64,000 bases of DNA. Source: Arthrobacter crusticola. GTDB taxonomy: Bacteria; Actinomycetota; Actinomycetes; Actinomycetales; Micrococcaceae. Numbering within the stretch: the first letter of the stretch is position 1; each line of letters starts with the position of its first letter. The DNA lies in NCBI RefSeq assembly GCF_004357995.1, contig NZ_SMTK01000002.1, forward strand, positions 620,001 through 684,000. Direction: 5' to 3'. A program made the translations under genes and the position numbers. Below, in pieces: positions 12,118-20,931 of the stretch. Under the pieces are notes generated by a model. The model was not told where the DNA came from and searched no databases. It saw nothing but the letters and a program-made list of their open reading frames with translations.

Positions 12118-12140
12118 CGCTCCGTCCCCCTGCCCCACGC

Positions 12141-12180
12141 CTGCCCGCCGACAGCACCCTGTCGGCGGGCAGTCGGTTTT
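12141..12180 (+). terminator. rho-independent terminator of gatCAB
   Basis: Perfect 14-bp arms (12141-12154 and 12159-12172, CTGCCCGCCGACAG and complement) with a CACC loop, followed by TCGGTTTT. It lies 24 bases after the gatB stop. Confidence 0.88.
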
Positions 12181-12331
12181 CCCGGGCAGGGGCGGGTCCG
12201 GCCCGCCCGCCTCGGGTGCCGTTCACCACTGATAATCTTGCGGTGGCTGTCACAACAGCCACCCGAGTTGCACCAGCTCGCCGCCGGCGGATCCAGCCGG
12301 CAGTGCGGGATTGGCGCGGAAGGAAGATGGA

Positions 12332-13375
12332 GTGAAGGCGCTTTACAAGTCCGGTGCGCATCCCGGATTCGAACTGGTCGACCGTCCCGAGCCGACGGTG
12401 GGCCTTGGAGAAGTAAAGATCCGGGTCATGACCACCGGGATCTGCGGAACCGATCTCCACATCGAGTCCTGGGACTCCTGGGCGCAGGGCATGATCAACG
12501 CCCCCCTGATCCCCGGCCACGAGTTCTACGGCGAGGTGGTCGAACTCGGCGGCGGCGTCCGCGACGTGAAGATCGGCGACCGGGTCTCCGGCGAGGGCCA
12601 CGTCGTCTGCGGCATCTGCCGGAACTGCCGCGCCGGGCGGCGCCAGATGTGCATCCGCACCTCGAGCGTCGGCGTCCAGCGCGACGGAGCCTTCGCCGAA
12701 TACGTCGTCCTTCCCGAGACCAACGTCTGGGTGCACCACGACGAGATCACCCCGGAGCTCGGCGCCGTCTTCGACCCGTTCGGCAACGCCGTCCACACCG
12801 CCCTGAGTTTTCCGCTGGTCGGGGAGGACGTCCTCATCACCGGCGCCGGACCCATCGGCCTGATGGCGGTCGCGGTGGCCCGCCACGCCGGTGCCCGGAA
12901 GATCGCGGTCACCGACATCGCCGCGCCCCGGCTTGAACTCGCCCGGGCCGTCGGGGCCGACATCGCCATCGATGTCAGCCGCATGCGCATCCTGGAGGCG
13001 CAGCAGGAGCTGGGCATGAAGGAGGGCTTCGACATCGGCATGGAGATGTCCGGCCACCCCTCGGCCCTGCCCGAGATGATCGACAACATGACCCATGGAG
13101 GGCGCATCGCCATGCTCGGCCTGCCGTCGTCGTCGATCTCCATCGACTGGGGCAAGGTGGTCACCCACATGCTCACCCTCAAGGGAATCTACGGGCGCGA
13201 GATGTTCGAGACCTGGTACGCCATGAGCGCCATGCTTCAGTCAAACCCGGCCCTGCGCGACGCCGTCGCGAGCGTCGTCACGGACACGCTGCCGGCCTCC
13301 GAATGGCAGGCCGGTTTCGACACCGCCCGCCGCGGGGCCAGCGGCAAGGTGGTCCTGGACTGGACCTCCCTCTGA
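12332..13375 (+). CDS. tdh: L-threonine 3-dehydrogenase
   Basis: Zinc-dependent NAD+ medium-chain dehydrogenase that oxidises L-threonine to 2-amino-3-ketobutyrate. Visible: catalytic-zinc Cys in GICGTDLH, the [12 protein letters not shown] block, a structural-zinc loop with Cys pairs (CGICRNC...MC), [11 protein letters not shown], and the Rossmann motif [11 protein letters not shown]. The GTG at 12332 is chosen, with AAGGAAG 5 bases upstream, giving 347 residues (E. coli Tdh is 341). Followed by kbl, its partner enzyme. Confidence 0.95.
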   Translation: MKALYKSGAHPGFELVDRPEPTVGLGEVKIRVMTTGICGTDLHIESWDSWAQGMINAPLIPGHEFYGEVVELGGGVRDVKIGDRVSGEGHVVCGICRNCRAGRRQMCIRTSSVGVQRDGAFAEYVVLPETNVWVHHDEITPELGAVFDPFGNAVHTALSFPLVGEDVLITGAGPIGLMAVAVARHAGARKIAVTDIAAPRLELARAVGADIAIDVSRMRILEAQQELGMKEGFDIGMEMSGHPSALPEMIDNMTHGGRIAMLGLPSSSISIDWGKVVTHMLTLKGIYGREMFETWYAMSAMLQSNPALRDAVASVVTDTLPASEWQAGFDTARRGASGKVVLDWTSL

Positions 13376-13471
13376 CCTCCCACTGACCTCCGGCGCCTCC
13401 CGGTCCTCCGCAGTCTCTCCTACCTCCAGCCGATTCACCTCCAGCCGTCCCATCCTCCAAGGAGCAGCGAC

Positions 13472-14671
13472 ATGTACACCTCCATCCGCGACCAGCTCAC
13501 CGGCGAGCTTGAGGAGATCCGCAGCGCCGGGCTGTTCAAGCACGAGCGCACCATCTCCTCGCCTCAGTCAAGCCACATCCGGGCCGGGCTGCGCACCGGA
13601 GGGTCAGCCGAGGTCCTGAACTTCTGCGCCAACAACTACCTGGGCCTCGCGGACCACCCGCAGATCATCGAGGCCGCGAAGAACGCCCTGGACGAGCGCG
13701 GCTTCGGCATGGCCTCGGTGCGCTTCATCTGCGGCACCCAGGACCTCCACCTGGAGCTGGAGCGGCGGGTCTCGCAGTTCCTCGGAACCGACGACACCAT
13801 CCTCTTCTCCTCCTGCTTCGACGCCAACGGGGGAGTGTTCGAATCCCTGCTCTCGGCGGAGGACGCCGTCATCTCCGATGCGCTGAACCACGCCTCGATC
13901 ATCGACGGCATCCGCCTGAGCAAGGCCCAGCGCTTCCGGTACGCCAACCGGGACATGGCCGACCTCGAGGCAAAGCTCAAGGAGGCCTCCTCGGCGCGGC
14001 GCCGCCTGATCGTGACCGACGGGATCTTCTCGATGGACGGTTACCTCGCCCCGCTCGAGGCCATCTGCGACCTCGCCGATCAGTACGACGCGATGGTCAT
14101 GGTCGATGACTCGCACGCCGTCGGCTTCATGGGCCCGACCGGTGCCGGGACCCCCGAACACGCCGGCGTCGGGCACCGCGTCGACATCTACACCGGAACG
14201 TTCGGCAAGGCCCTGGGCGGTGCGTCCGGTGGCTATGTCGCCGCCCGCCGCGAGATCGTCGAGGTGCTCCGCCAGCGCGCCCGGCCGTACCTGTTCTCGA
14301 ACTCGCTGGCGCCCTCGATCGTCGCCGCGACCCTGACCGCCCTGGACCTGGTCCAGAACAGCGCCGAGCTGCGCGCCACCCTCGTCGAGAACGCGGCCCA
14401 TTTCCGCCGCCGGATGACCGAGGAGGGCTTCGAGCTGCTCGAGGGAGAGCATGCGATCATCCCGGTCATGTTCGGCGACGCGGTCCTGGCGGCGAAGACC
14501 GCCGACGCCATGCTGGCCCACGGGGTCTTCGTCACCGCGTTCAGCTACCCGGTGGTGCCCAAGGGCGCCGCGCGCATCCGCGTCCAGCTCTCCGCCGCGC
14601 ACAGCAGCGAGGACATCGAGGCCTGCGTCCGGGCGTTCGTCGCAGCCCGGTCCGAGGCCGCAGCCGGGTAG
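13472..14671 (+). CDS. kbl: glycine C-acetyltransferase (2-amino-3-ketobutyrate CoA ligase)
   Basis: PLP enzyme of the alpha-oxoamine synthase family that cleaves 2-amino-3-ketobutyrate with CoA to glycine and acetyl-CoA, completing the Tdh route. Visible: [14 protein letters not shown], the substrate-contact [18 protein letters not shown], and the PLP lysine Lys246 in [13 protein letters not shown]. Length 399 matches E. coli Kbl (398). Ribosome-binding site AAGGAG lies 8 bases before the ATG. The 96-base gap after tdh contains no hairpin, so the two are probably one operon. Confidence 0.96.
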   Translation: MYTSIRDQLTGELEEIRSAGLFKHERTISSPQSSHIRAGLRTGGSAEVLNFCANNYLGLADHPQIIEAAKNALDERGFGMASVRFICGTQDLHLELERRVSQFLGTDDTILFSSCFDANGGVFESLLSAEDAVISDALNHASIIDGIRLSKAQRFRYANRDMADLEAKLKEASSARRRLIVTDGIFSMDGYLAPLEAICDLADQYDAMVMVDDSHAVGFMGPTGAGTPEHAGVGHRVDIYTGTFGKALGGASGGYVAARREIVEVLRQRARPYLFSNSLAPSIVAATLTALDLVQNSAELRATLVENAAHFRRRMTEEGFELLEGEHAIIPVMFGDAVLAAKTADAMLAHGVFVTAFSYPVVPKGAARIRVQLSAAHSSEDIEACVRAFVAARSEAAAG

Positions 14672-14845
14672 GGTCCCGAGGGGCGGCGCGTTCCTGCCGA
14701 AATCCCGGAGTTCCGGGCAGTCCCGGCCGGGGGAGGGCCCGCCGCCAGCGGGCGGTGCGTTCCCACCGGAACCGAGGCTCCCGGCGCCACTTCCCGCCGG
14801 ACGCGCCGGGCGGCCCCATCGTGCCCGACGCGCAGCGGATGTGCC

Positions 14846-14851
14846 TACGAT
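14846..14851 (+). promoter_or_regulatory. -10 hexamer TACGAT placed for leaderless start
   Basis: TACGAT ends 6 bases before the ATG of the FAD oxidoreductase, so transcription would start at or next to the A of the start codon. No Shine-Dalgarno is present. The same arrangement recurs before several genes in this window. Confidence 0.55.
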
Positions 14852-14857
14852 GGCGCC

Positions 14858-15943
14858 ATGAACCTTAGCTGCGATGTCCTCATTGTCGGTGGCGGCATCG
14901 CCGGCCTCTCGCTGGCCTCGGAACTCGCCTCCCGCGGAGGCCCGACCGTGGCCCTCGTCGAGGCCGAATCGACCCTCGGCTACCACACCTCGTCCCGGTC
15001 CGCCCGGCAGCTGAATCCCAGCTACGGCCCGCCGGTGGTGCGCCGGCTCACCGCCCGCACCCTCGGCCTGCTTGCCGGGGTGCAGGAGCGGACCCGCCTC
15101 GTGCTCACCACGCCGCGGAGCTACCTGCTGATCGGCAGCGAGGCCGACGTCGCCGCCAGGGCTGCCGGCCCAATGCGCCGGGTGACCCACGCCCAGGCCC
15201 TTCGGCTGTGCCCGCAGCTGCTTCCGGATACCTTCGAGGCGGCCGGGCTCGACACCACCTGCGTCGGCACCGACACCGACGCCCTGCTTGAATACCACCG
15301 GTCGGCCGCCGTGGGATCCGGGGCGGCGATCCTGACCGGCGCCAGGGTCACGGCCGCCGGGCGCAGCGGCGGCCGGTGGCGCGTGCGGGCCGGGGAGCAG
15401 GAGATCAGTGCCGGCGTGGTGGTCAACGCCGCCGGTGCCTGGGCCGACCGGCTCGCGGAGATGTGCGGGGCGGCACCCCGGAACCTGGTGCCCTACCGGC
15501 GCACCGCCGCCGTTGTCCGGGTGGGGTCGCAGCCGGTCCCGGGCACGCCGATGGTCGCCTCGGCCGATGACTCCTTCTACTTCCGCCGTGACGAAGCGGG
15601 CGTCTTGATCTCGCCGTGCGAGAGCGTTCCCAGCACCGCGGAGGACGCCCGCCCCAATCCCGGTGACGTCGAGGCGCTGATCGTCCGGCTCAACACCCTC
15701 ACCACCTTGGGCATCACCGAAGTCGTCCGGTCGTGGACCGGGCTTCGGACCTCCCCGCCCGGCGGGATCCCCATCGTCGGGTTTGATCCGGACGCCGAAG
15801 GGTTCTTCTGGCTGGCAGGCCAGGGCGGCTTCGGCTTCCAGACGTCCTCGGCCATTGCCGAGCTCGCCGCGGCGCAGCTGACCGGGCAGGAGCCGGGGGA
15901 CACGCAGGCCGCGGCCGAACTCGCCCCCGCCGCCGCCGGATGA
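14858..15943 (+). CDS. FAD-dependent oxidoreductase (DAO family, DauA-like)
   Basis: Flavoprotein of the D-amino-acid oxidase/glycine oxidase family. It begins with the FAD Rossmann motif IVGGGIAGLSLASELASRG and has the internal NAAGAWAD block and the C-terminal WTGLRTSPPGGIPIVGFDPD and GQGGFGFQTSSAIAEL segments. The last block resembles the D-arginine dehydrogenase (DauA) consensus more than sarcosine oxidase, so oxidation of a D-amino acid is a reasonable guess; the substrate is not proven. Length is 361 residues with no membrane segment. It lies between kbl and an antiporter pair and appears to be a single transcription unit. Confidence 0.8.
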   Translation: MNLSCDVLIVGGGIAGLSLASELASRGGPTVALVEAESTLGYHTSSRSARQLNPSYGPPVVRRLTARTLGLLAGVQERTRLVLTTPRSYLLIGSEADVAARAAGPMRRVTHAQALRLCPQLLPDTFEAAGLDTTCVGTDTDALLEYHRSAAVGSGAAILTGARVTAAGRSGGRWRVRAGEQEISAGVVVNAAGAWADRLAEMCGAAPRNLVPYRRTAAVVRVGSQPVPGTPMVASADDSFYFRRDEAGVLISPCESVPSTAEDARPNPGDVEALIVRLNTLTTLGITEVVRSWTGLRTSPPGGIPIVGFDPDAEGFFWLAGQGGFGFQTSSAIAELAAAQLTGQEPGDTQAAAELAPAAAG

Positions 15944-16031
15944 TCCACCCCGAGCCGGACCTCAATGTCACGCCGCCGTCCGCAGGCAGCAGCCGCGTTC
16001 GAGGGTCGGCAACGGCACCGCAGGACAGGCA

Positions 16032-16037
16032 TAGGAT
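16032..16037 (+). promoter_or_regulatory. -10 hexamer TAGGAT placed for leaderless start
   Basis: TAGGAT ends 6 bases before the ATG of the KhtT-like gene and no ribosome-binding site is present, pointing to a leaderless transcript for the antiporter operon. Confidence 0.55.
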
Positions 16038-16043
16038 GGTCGG

Positions 16044-16526
16044 ATGAACGTTGATGAAGTCCCACTGCCCGGGATCGGGGTCCGCAGGGATATTGAAACC
16101 TCGTCAGGACGCCGGATCGGCATCGTCGCGCACCGCGAAGGGAGCCTTGACCTCATCATCTCGGCGGCCAACGACCCCGACGCCTGCGTCGCATCCATTC
16201 CCCTGACCCCCGATGAAGCCGCAACGATCGGGAACCTGCTGGGCGCACGGCAGCTCGTGGCCCGGCTGACCGAGGAACACCGCGACCTGCCCGGGGTCAC
16301 CACCCGCCAGTTCCTGGTGGAGCGCGGCTCTCCCTTCGACGGGCGTTCCCTGGGCGAGACGCGCATGCGCTCGCGGTCGGGCGCCTCGGTGGTGGCGGTG
16401 CTCAGCTCCGGTGAGGTCCAGGCCTCTCCCACTCCGGATTTCGTCCTGGCCGCCGGCGACCTCCTGGTCGTTGTCGGTACCTCCGAAGGTTTGGACACCG
16501 CCGCGAAGATCCTCCGGCACGGCTGA
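16044..16526 (+). CDS. KhtT-like regulatory subunit of K+/H+ antiporter (TrkA-C domain)
   Basis: Cytoplasmic 160-residue protein with an N-terminal KhtT-type domain (LPGIGVRRDIETSSGRRIGI, HREGSLDLI) and a C-terminal RCK_C/TrkA-C domain (FDGRSLGETRMRSRSGASVV, DFVLAAGDLLVVVGTSEGLD). In Bacillus the homologous KhtT binds cyclic di-AMP or nucleotides and controls the paired antiporter. Its stop codon is 3 bases before the antiporter start, so the pair is co-translated. Confidence 0.87.
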   Translation: MNVDEVPLPGIGVRRDIETSSGRRIGIVAHREGSLDLIISAANDPDACVASIPLTPDEAATIGNLLGARQLVARLTEEHRDLPGVTTRQFLVERGSPFDGRSLGETRMRSRSGASVVAVLSSGEVQASPTPDFVLAAGDLLVVVGTSEGLDTAAKILRHG

Positions 16527-16529
16527 TCG

Positions 16530-17738
16530 GTGCACACAACCGCAATAACGCTGATTGAACTCGGCGCTGTCCTGCTGTGCCTTGGCGCCCTCGGCCGCCT
16601 CGCCGCACGCTTCGGACTGTCGCCGATCCCGCTGTACCTGGTCGGTGGGCTCTTCTTCGGCCAGGGCGGATTCCTCGCCCTCGAGGGCCTCGAACGCTTC
16701 AGCGAGGTGGCCAGCGAGATCGGGGTCGTCCTCCTGCTGCTGATGCTCGGCCTTGAGTATTCCGCCAAGGAACTCGTCACCGGTATGCGGCAGTCCTGGA
16801 TGGCAGGCGTGCTCGATATCGTCCTGAACGCCGTCCCCGGGGCAGCCGTCGCGCTCCTGCTGGGGTGGGGTCCCGTCGGCGCCCTGGTGATGGCCGGGGT
16901 CACCTATATCTCCTCGTCCGGCATCGCCGCGAAGGTGATCTCCGACCTCGGACGCCTTGGCAACCGGGAAACCCCGACGGTGCTGGCGATCCTCGTGTTC
17001 GAGGATCTCGCCATGGCCATCTACCTGCCGGTGCTGACGGCGGTGCTCGCCGGGCTCAGCTTCGCCGGAGGCCTCCAGGCCGTGGGTATCTCCCTCGTCG
17101 TGGTGACCCTCGTCCTGGTCGTCGCCCTGCGCTGGGGCAATGTGGTATCGGCAATCGTGGACAGCAAGGACCGCGAGGTGTTCCTGCTGACACTCATCGG
17201 GGCCGCGCTGCTGGTCGCCGGGCTCGCCTCGACCCTGCAGGTCTCGGCCGCCGTGGGCGCCTTCCTGCTGGGCATCGCTATCTCCGGCGCGACGGCGGAA
17301 AACGCCTCCCGCGTGCTCGAGCCGCTGCGCGACCTTTTCGCCGCGATCTTCTTCGTGGTCTTCGGCCTGAACACCGATCCGGCGTCCATCCCGCCGGTCC
17401 TGGGCTGGGCCGTGGTGCTGGCGCTGGTCACGGCGGCCACCAAGATCGCCACCGGCTGGTGGGCCGCGGCCCGCCAGGGGATTAAGCCGCGCGGCCGGGC
17501 GCGGGCCGGGGCCGCGCTGGTAGCCCGCGGCGAGTTCTCTATCGTCATCGCCGGGCTTGCCGTAGCCTCGGGGGCCGTGGTCCCGGAGATCGCGGCGCTG
17601 GCGACGACGTACGTGCTGATCATGGCGATCCTCGGACCGATCCTGGCCCGGATCGCCGAACCCGTGATGGACCTGCTGATGCGCCGCCCCCGCGCCGGGG
17701 GGACGGTGCGGGGGGTCGACACGAGGGCCGGCGGCTGA
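16530..17738 (+). CDS. K+/H+ antiporter membrane subunit (CPA2 family, KhtU-like)
   Basis: Integral membrane monovalent cation:proton antiporter, probably exporting K+ (or Na+) under alkaline or osmotic stress. The 402 residues hold 12 or so membrane segments. Diagnostic: LGLSPIPLYLVGGLFFGQGG-like first half, LLLLMLGLEYS, GVTYISSSGIAAKVISDLG, LVFEDLAMAIYLP and AALVARGEFSIVIAGLAV (the polar residues line the ion path of CPA2 proteins). No soluble RCK domain is fused, in keeping with the separate KhtT-like subunit. GTG start, no clear ribosome-binding site because of coupling to the upstream gene. Confidence 0.88.
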   Translation: MHTTAITLIELGAVLLCLGALGRLAARFGLSPIPLYLVGGLFFGQGGFLALEGLERFSEVASEIGVVLLLLMLGLEYSAKELVTGMRQSWMAGVLDIVLNAVPGAAVALLLGWGPVGALVMAGVTYISSSGIAAKVISDLGRLGNRETPTVLAILVFEDLAMAIYLPVLTAVLAGLSFAGGLQAVGISLVVVTLVLVVALRWGNVVSAIVDSKDREVFLLTLIGAALLVAGLASTLQVSAAVGAFLLGIAISGATAENASRVLEPLRDLFAAIFFVVFGLNTDPASIPPVLGWAVVLALVTAATKIATGWWAAARQGIKPRGRARAGAALVARGEFSIVIAGLAVASGAVVPEIAALATTYVLIMAILGPILARIAEPVMDLLMRRPRAGGTVRGVDTRAGG

Positions 17739-17756
17739 CCGGCTGTCCCGGTCAGC
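17734..17756 (+). terminator. hairpin at the antiporter stop codon
   Basis: 9-bp arms (17734-17742 and 17748-17756, GCTGACCGG and complement) overlapping the TGA stop. No T-tract follows, so termination strength is uncertain. Confidence 0.5.
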
Positions 17757-18301
17757 GGGGCGTAGCCCGGGCCGCCCGCAAGCCGGCAACCGTGAGCGGG
17801 TGGGACAAGATTTTCTGGTCAACCCCGGAGGACGACGCTACATTGATCCCACGGTGAATCGCCCGCCGAGCAGCAGGGCGAACCAGCGTAGGTCTCATGC
17901 TGCCGGTGCTGTTCGTGGTCTCCACTGCTTCGCTTGGTTTCCACTGCATCGCCGGTCCATGGCAGGCCGACGCTGCCCGGAGGGATACCCCTCCGCCGGC
18001 CTCGACAGTGCAGGCAGTCTGCCGGAACAAGCCCCGGTGGATTATGCGCCTCGACCCGGCGAGCACCCCGGGACCGACCATCGACGCCATGGAGTGTTCC
18101 GCGACGCGCCCTGAGAGTACGCGCTATCACCGTTCCCGATCGCGCATCGGCTCCTGAACCGGGATGGACCAGGACGGCCACCGCCTCGCCCTGATTCAAA
18201 CAGCAGACCGTCGGCACACTCCCGCTGCGGTCCCCGCAACCGGTGAGGAACTGTCTGGACGGAGACCGCGGGATGGGCAGCGATAGACCGAAGGAAGACC
18301 A
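17757..18301 (+). promoter_or_regulatory. long gene-free leader before the diaminobutyrate aminotransferase
   Basis: About 545 bases without a convincing gene. Short open frames on both strands show no recognisable motif and no ribosome-binding site. Features seen: a possible promoter TGGTCA(17 bases)TACATT with the -10 at 17839-17844, and an imperfect tandem duplication (17912-17928 and 17929-17947) in which both copies end in TCCACTGC. The unusual length suggests an upstream control region for the biosynthetic island; no known riboswitch was recognised. Confidence 0.45.
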
Positions 18302-19558
18302 GTGACGGATATTTTTGAAACCCTTGAATCCGAAGTCCGCAGCTACTGCCGCACCTGGGACACCGTCTTCGATCACGCCGAAGGCAGCCTGCTGTACGGC
18401 GAGGACGGCAAGGAGTACGTTGACTTTTTCTCCGGTGCCGGGGCACTGAACTACGGACACAACAATCCCCTGCTGCTCCAGCCACTCATCGAATACCTTC
18501 AGTCGGGCGCCGTTGTCCATTCACTCGACATGAAAACGCCTGCGAAGCGCAGGTTCCTCGAAGCCTTCAACGAAGTCGTCCTGACGCCCCGGTCACTGGA
18601 CTACAAAGTGATGTTTCCCGGCCCGACAGGGACGAACACCGTGGAGTCGGCGCTGAAGCTCGCGCGGAAGGTTACGGGACGGCACCACATCCTCGGCTTC
18701 ACCAATGCATTTCACGGCATGACCCTCGGCTCCCTGTCCGTCACGGGCAACTCCATGAAACGGCGGGGAGCGGGAATCCCCCTGACGAACACTTCGAGTA
18801 TTCCCTATGACGGATATCTGGAAGGCAGCGGCGGGGACTTCCAGTGGCTCAGCCGGACCCTGGAGGACAGCGGCTCCGGCGTCGATCTGCCGGCGGCGGT
18901 CATCGTGGAGACGGTGCAGGGCGAAGGCGGGCTGAGGGCGGCAAGGGCAGCGTGGCTCAGGGGACTCGCCGAGATCTGCAGCCTGCACGGTGTCCTCCTC
19001 ATCGTGGACGATGTGCAGGCCGGGTGCGGGCGCACCGGGACCTTCTTCAGTTTCGAAGAGGCGGGCATCGTCCCGGACATCGTCTGCCTGTCGAAGTCGA
19101 TCTCCGGTTTCGGACTGCCGATGGCCCTGACACTGTTCAAACCGGAGCTGGACATCTGGAAGCCGGGAGAACACAACGGCACCTTCCGCGGCCACAATCC
19201 CGCCTTCGTGACCGGGGCGGCGGCCCTTCGCCACTTCTGGGCGGATTCCGATTTCCAGCTCCAGATCGGCGAACGCTCGGTGCAGCTGCACGGGGGGCTT
19301 GAGGAGATTGCGCTGCGCACCGAGGGTGCCCACGTGCGCGGACGGGGCATGATCGCAGGCATCTACTACCCGGACCCGGAAACGGCGGGAAAGATCGCAT
19401 CCGAGAGCTTTGCCCGGGGCCTGCTCGTCGAGACTTCCGGGCCCAAAGGGGAGGTGCTCAAGGCCCTTCCCGCACTCACCATCGATCCGGATGCGCTTCG
19501 CCGGGGCCTCGCGATCCTCGCCGATGCCGCGGAGGCTGTCACCGGATCCATCGCCTAG
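18302..19558 (+). CDS. diaminobutyrate--2-oxoglutarate aminotransferase (EctB type)
   Basis: Class-III PLP aminotransferase that converts L-aspartate-4-semialdehyde plus glutamate to L-2,4-diaminobutyrate. The 418 residues match EctB throughout: [20 protein letters not shown], the [15 protein letters not shown] block, [42 protein letters not shown], the PLP lysine Lys265 in [11 protein letters not shown], and [22 protein letters not shown] start with AAGGAAG 4 bases before it. Neither ectA (acetyltransferase) nor ectC (ectoine synthase) is in the window, and the neighbours are NRPS genes, so the product probably feeds peptide-polymer synthesis rather than ectoine. Confidence 0.93.
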   Translation: MTDIFETLESEVRSYCRTWDTVFDHAEGSLLYGEDGKEYVDFFSGAGALNYGHNNPLLLQPLIEYLQSGAVVHSLDMKTPAKRRFLEAFNEVVLTPRSLDYKVMFPGPTGTNTVESALKLARKVTGRHHILGFTNAFHGMTLGSLSVTGNSMKRRGAGIPLTNTSSIPYDGYLEGSGGDFQWLSRTLEDSGSGVDLPAAVIVETVQGEGGLRAARAAWLRGLAEICSLHGVLLIVDDVQAGCGRTGTFFSFEEAGIVPDIVCLSKSISGFGLPMALTLFKPELDIWKPGEHNGTFRGHNPAFVTGAAALRHFWADSDFQLQIGERSVQLHGGLEEIALRTEGAHVRGRGMIAGIYYPDPETAGKIASESFARGLLVETSGPKGEVLKALPALTIDPDALRRGLAILADAAEAVTGSIA

Positions 19559-19627
19559 GCGGTCCCGGAACCGGCTGCCCGGCCAGCCGACGGGGAGCCG
19601 TCAGCACCGGTGGAGCCGGTCCAACCG

Positions 19628-19672
19628 GCTGGTACGCCCGGCCCGGGTGCCGCCCGGGCCGGGCGTACCAGC
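19628..19672. terminator. 20-bp perfect stem-loop between convergent genes
   Basis: Perfect 20-bp arms (19628-19647 and 19653-19672) around a 5-base loop TGCCG, between the convergent aminotransferase and M28 peptidase genes. It is nearly all G+C with no T-tract, typical of bidirectional terminators in high-GC actinobacteria. Confidence 0.75.
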
Positions 19673-19745
19673 GGAGACCTCCCCGGTGGAGAGTCTGGGG
19701 GCGGAGCAGGAGGAGCGGAAATCGGGTCGTCGGGCGCGTCCTGTC

Positions 19746-20756
19746 CTATTCCGGTGGCGGTGCCACCGCGAACGCCCGGGCCGCAAAAACCAAGGCGGCG
19801 GTCATCTCACGCAGCATCGTTGGATCGACGTTGTCGAGGGTGTCGCAGCCCTGGTGGTAGCAGGGGTCGTACTCCCTCCCGGCCGTTCCGCCGTGGAGCC
19901 GGACCTCGGCGTCGGACTTGATGCCGGAATCGCCGGTGAACAACCCGCCGACAGCGATCCCGGCGTCCTGGAAGGCCTCGTAGTCCGACCCTCCGTCCAG
20001 CGAGGTCGGCTCAGCGGCCAGGTCGTTCTGCGCGAAATAGTCGAGGAAGACCTCCTCGATGACGTCCGAGCCTTTCGGGCCGCCACGGTCGGAGTCCGAG
20101 CCGTCGCCGTCATGGACGAAACGGACACCGTTCGGGGATCCGACCATGTCGAGGTTGAGGTAGACGGCGGTGCTGTCGACCTGCTCCCCGGTCAGTTCGG
20201 AGACGTAGTGGTTGGAACCGTAAAAGCCGTCCTCCTCACCGCCCCAGAACGCGAAACGCACCCGGTTGGACGGTTCGATGCCGCTCTCCGCCAGCCACTC
20301 GGCCGTCTCGAGGATGGCGGCCACCCCGGTGGCGTTGTCGTTGATTCCCGCGCCCTCGGCGACAGAGTCGAGATGACCGCCCACCACAACGGTCTGCGCG
20401 TCGCTCCCCGGGCTGTCCGCGACGATGTTGAAGGATTGGACCTCCTCGTCGTTCCAGTCATTCCAATAACTGAAGCGCTGGCGGACGGGTTCATAGCCGG
20501 CCTCGCGCAGCTGCTCCTCGACGTAGCGGGCGGACTCCTCGTAGCCGGAGGTGCCCGAGGCGCGGGTTCCGCCCTCCGCATCGGCGACGGACTGCAGCGC
20601 CTGGACATGGGCAAGGACACCGCGTTCCGTGACAGCGTCCCGAATCGCCTCGGCGTCGGTGGCGGAGGTTGGTACCAGCGGCGGCGGGGACGAACACGAG
20701 GTCAGCGCCGCCAGTGCCAGACCGGCGGCAAGTGCCGGTCCTGCTCGGAATTTCAT
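19746..20756 (-). CDS. M28-family zinc aminopeptidase, lipoprotein
   Basis: Surface-anchored metallopeptidase. MKFRAGPALAAGLALAALTS plus Cys21 is a lipoprotein signal with lipobox LTSC, so the enzyme sits outside the membrane. The two-zinc ligands of family M28 are all visible: His128 (GGHLDS), Asp140 (INDNATG), Glu174/Glu175 (FWGGEEDG), Asp203 (LNLDMVG) and His301 (CYHQGCD). The ATG at 20756 is preceded by GGAGGAAC; longer frames are antisense to the transferase gene. It is convergent to the aminotransferase and divergent from the phosphopantetheinyl transferase, inside the biosynthetic island. Inference: it may trim or degrade the cationic polymer, the role zinc peptidases play in poly-lysine producers; an unrelated peptidase role is possible. 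Confidence 0.9.
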   Translation of the reverse strand: MKFRAGPALAAGLALAALTSCSSPPPLVPTSATDAEAIRDAVTERGVLAHVQALQSVADAEGGTRASGTSGYEESARYVEEQLREAGYEPVRQRFSYWNDWNDEEVQSFNIVADSPGSDAQTVVVGGHLDSVAEGAGINDNATGVAAILETAEWLAESGIEPSNRVRFAFWGGEEDGFYGSNHYVSELTGEQVDSTAVYLNLDMVGSPNGVRFVHDGDGSDSDRGGPKGSDVIEEVFLDYFAQNDLAAEPTSLDGGSDYEAFQDAGIAVGGLFTGDSGIKSDAEVRLHGGTAGREYDPCYHQGCDTLDNVDPTMLREMTAALVFAARAFAVAPPPE

Positions 20757-20868
20757 CCAGTTCCTCCTCCAACCCAGCCGGTCGCCCCTCGATGCTGGAG
20801 AGCAATCGGGAATGCCAGACCTGCCCAGCATTCGTAGCATAGGCTGGTTTGGATGTCCCCATCTATGT

Positions 20869-20910
20869 GAAAGACCGGTGTCCCCGGCTCCCGGCGGGCA
20901 CCGGTCTTTC
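20869..20910 (+). promoter_or_regulatory. 12-bp inverted repeat in leader of PPTase gene
   Basis: Arms GAAAGACCGGTG (20869-20880) and CACCGGTCTTTC (20899-20910) are separated by 18 bases. The right arm ends 21 bases before the PPTase ATG. It could be a regulator site in the divergent promoter region or an RNA stem in the leader; the sequence does not decide. Confidence 0.5.
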
Positions 20911-20931
20911 CCTGCCGGTTCCGGAGGCTGA

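Noticed and set aside
17757-18301. Lysine riboswitch or small coding genes in the island leader
   Set aside because: No conserved riboswitch core seen, and the short frames lack ribosome-binding sites and recognisable sequence.
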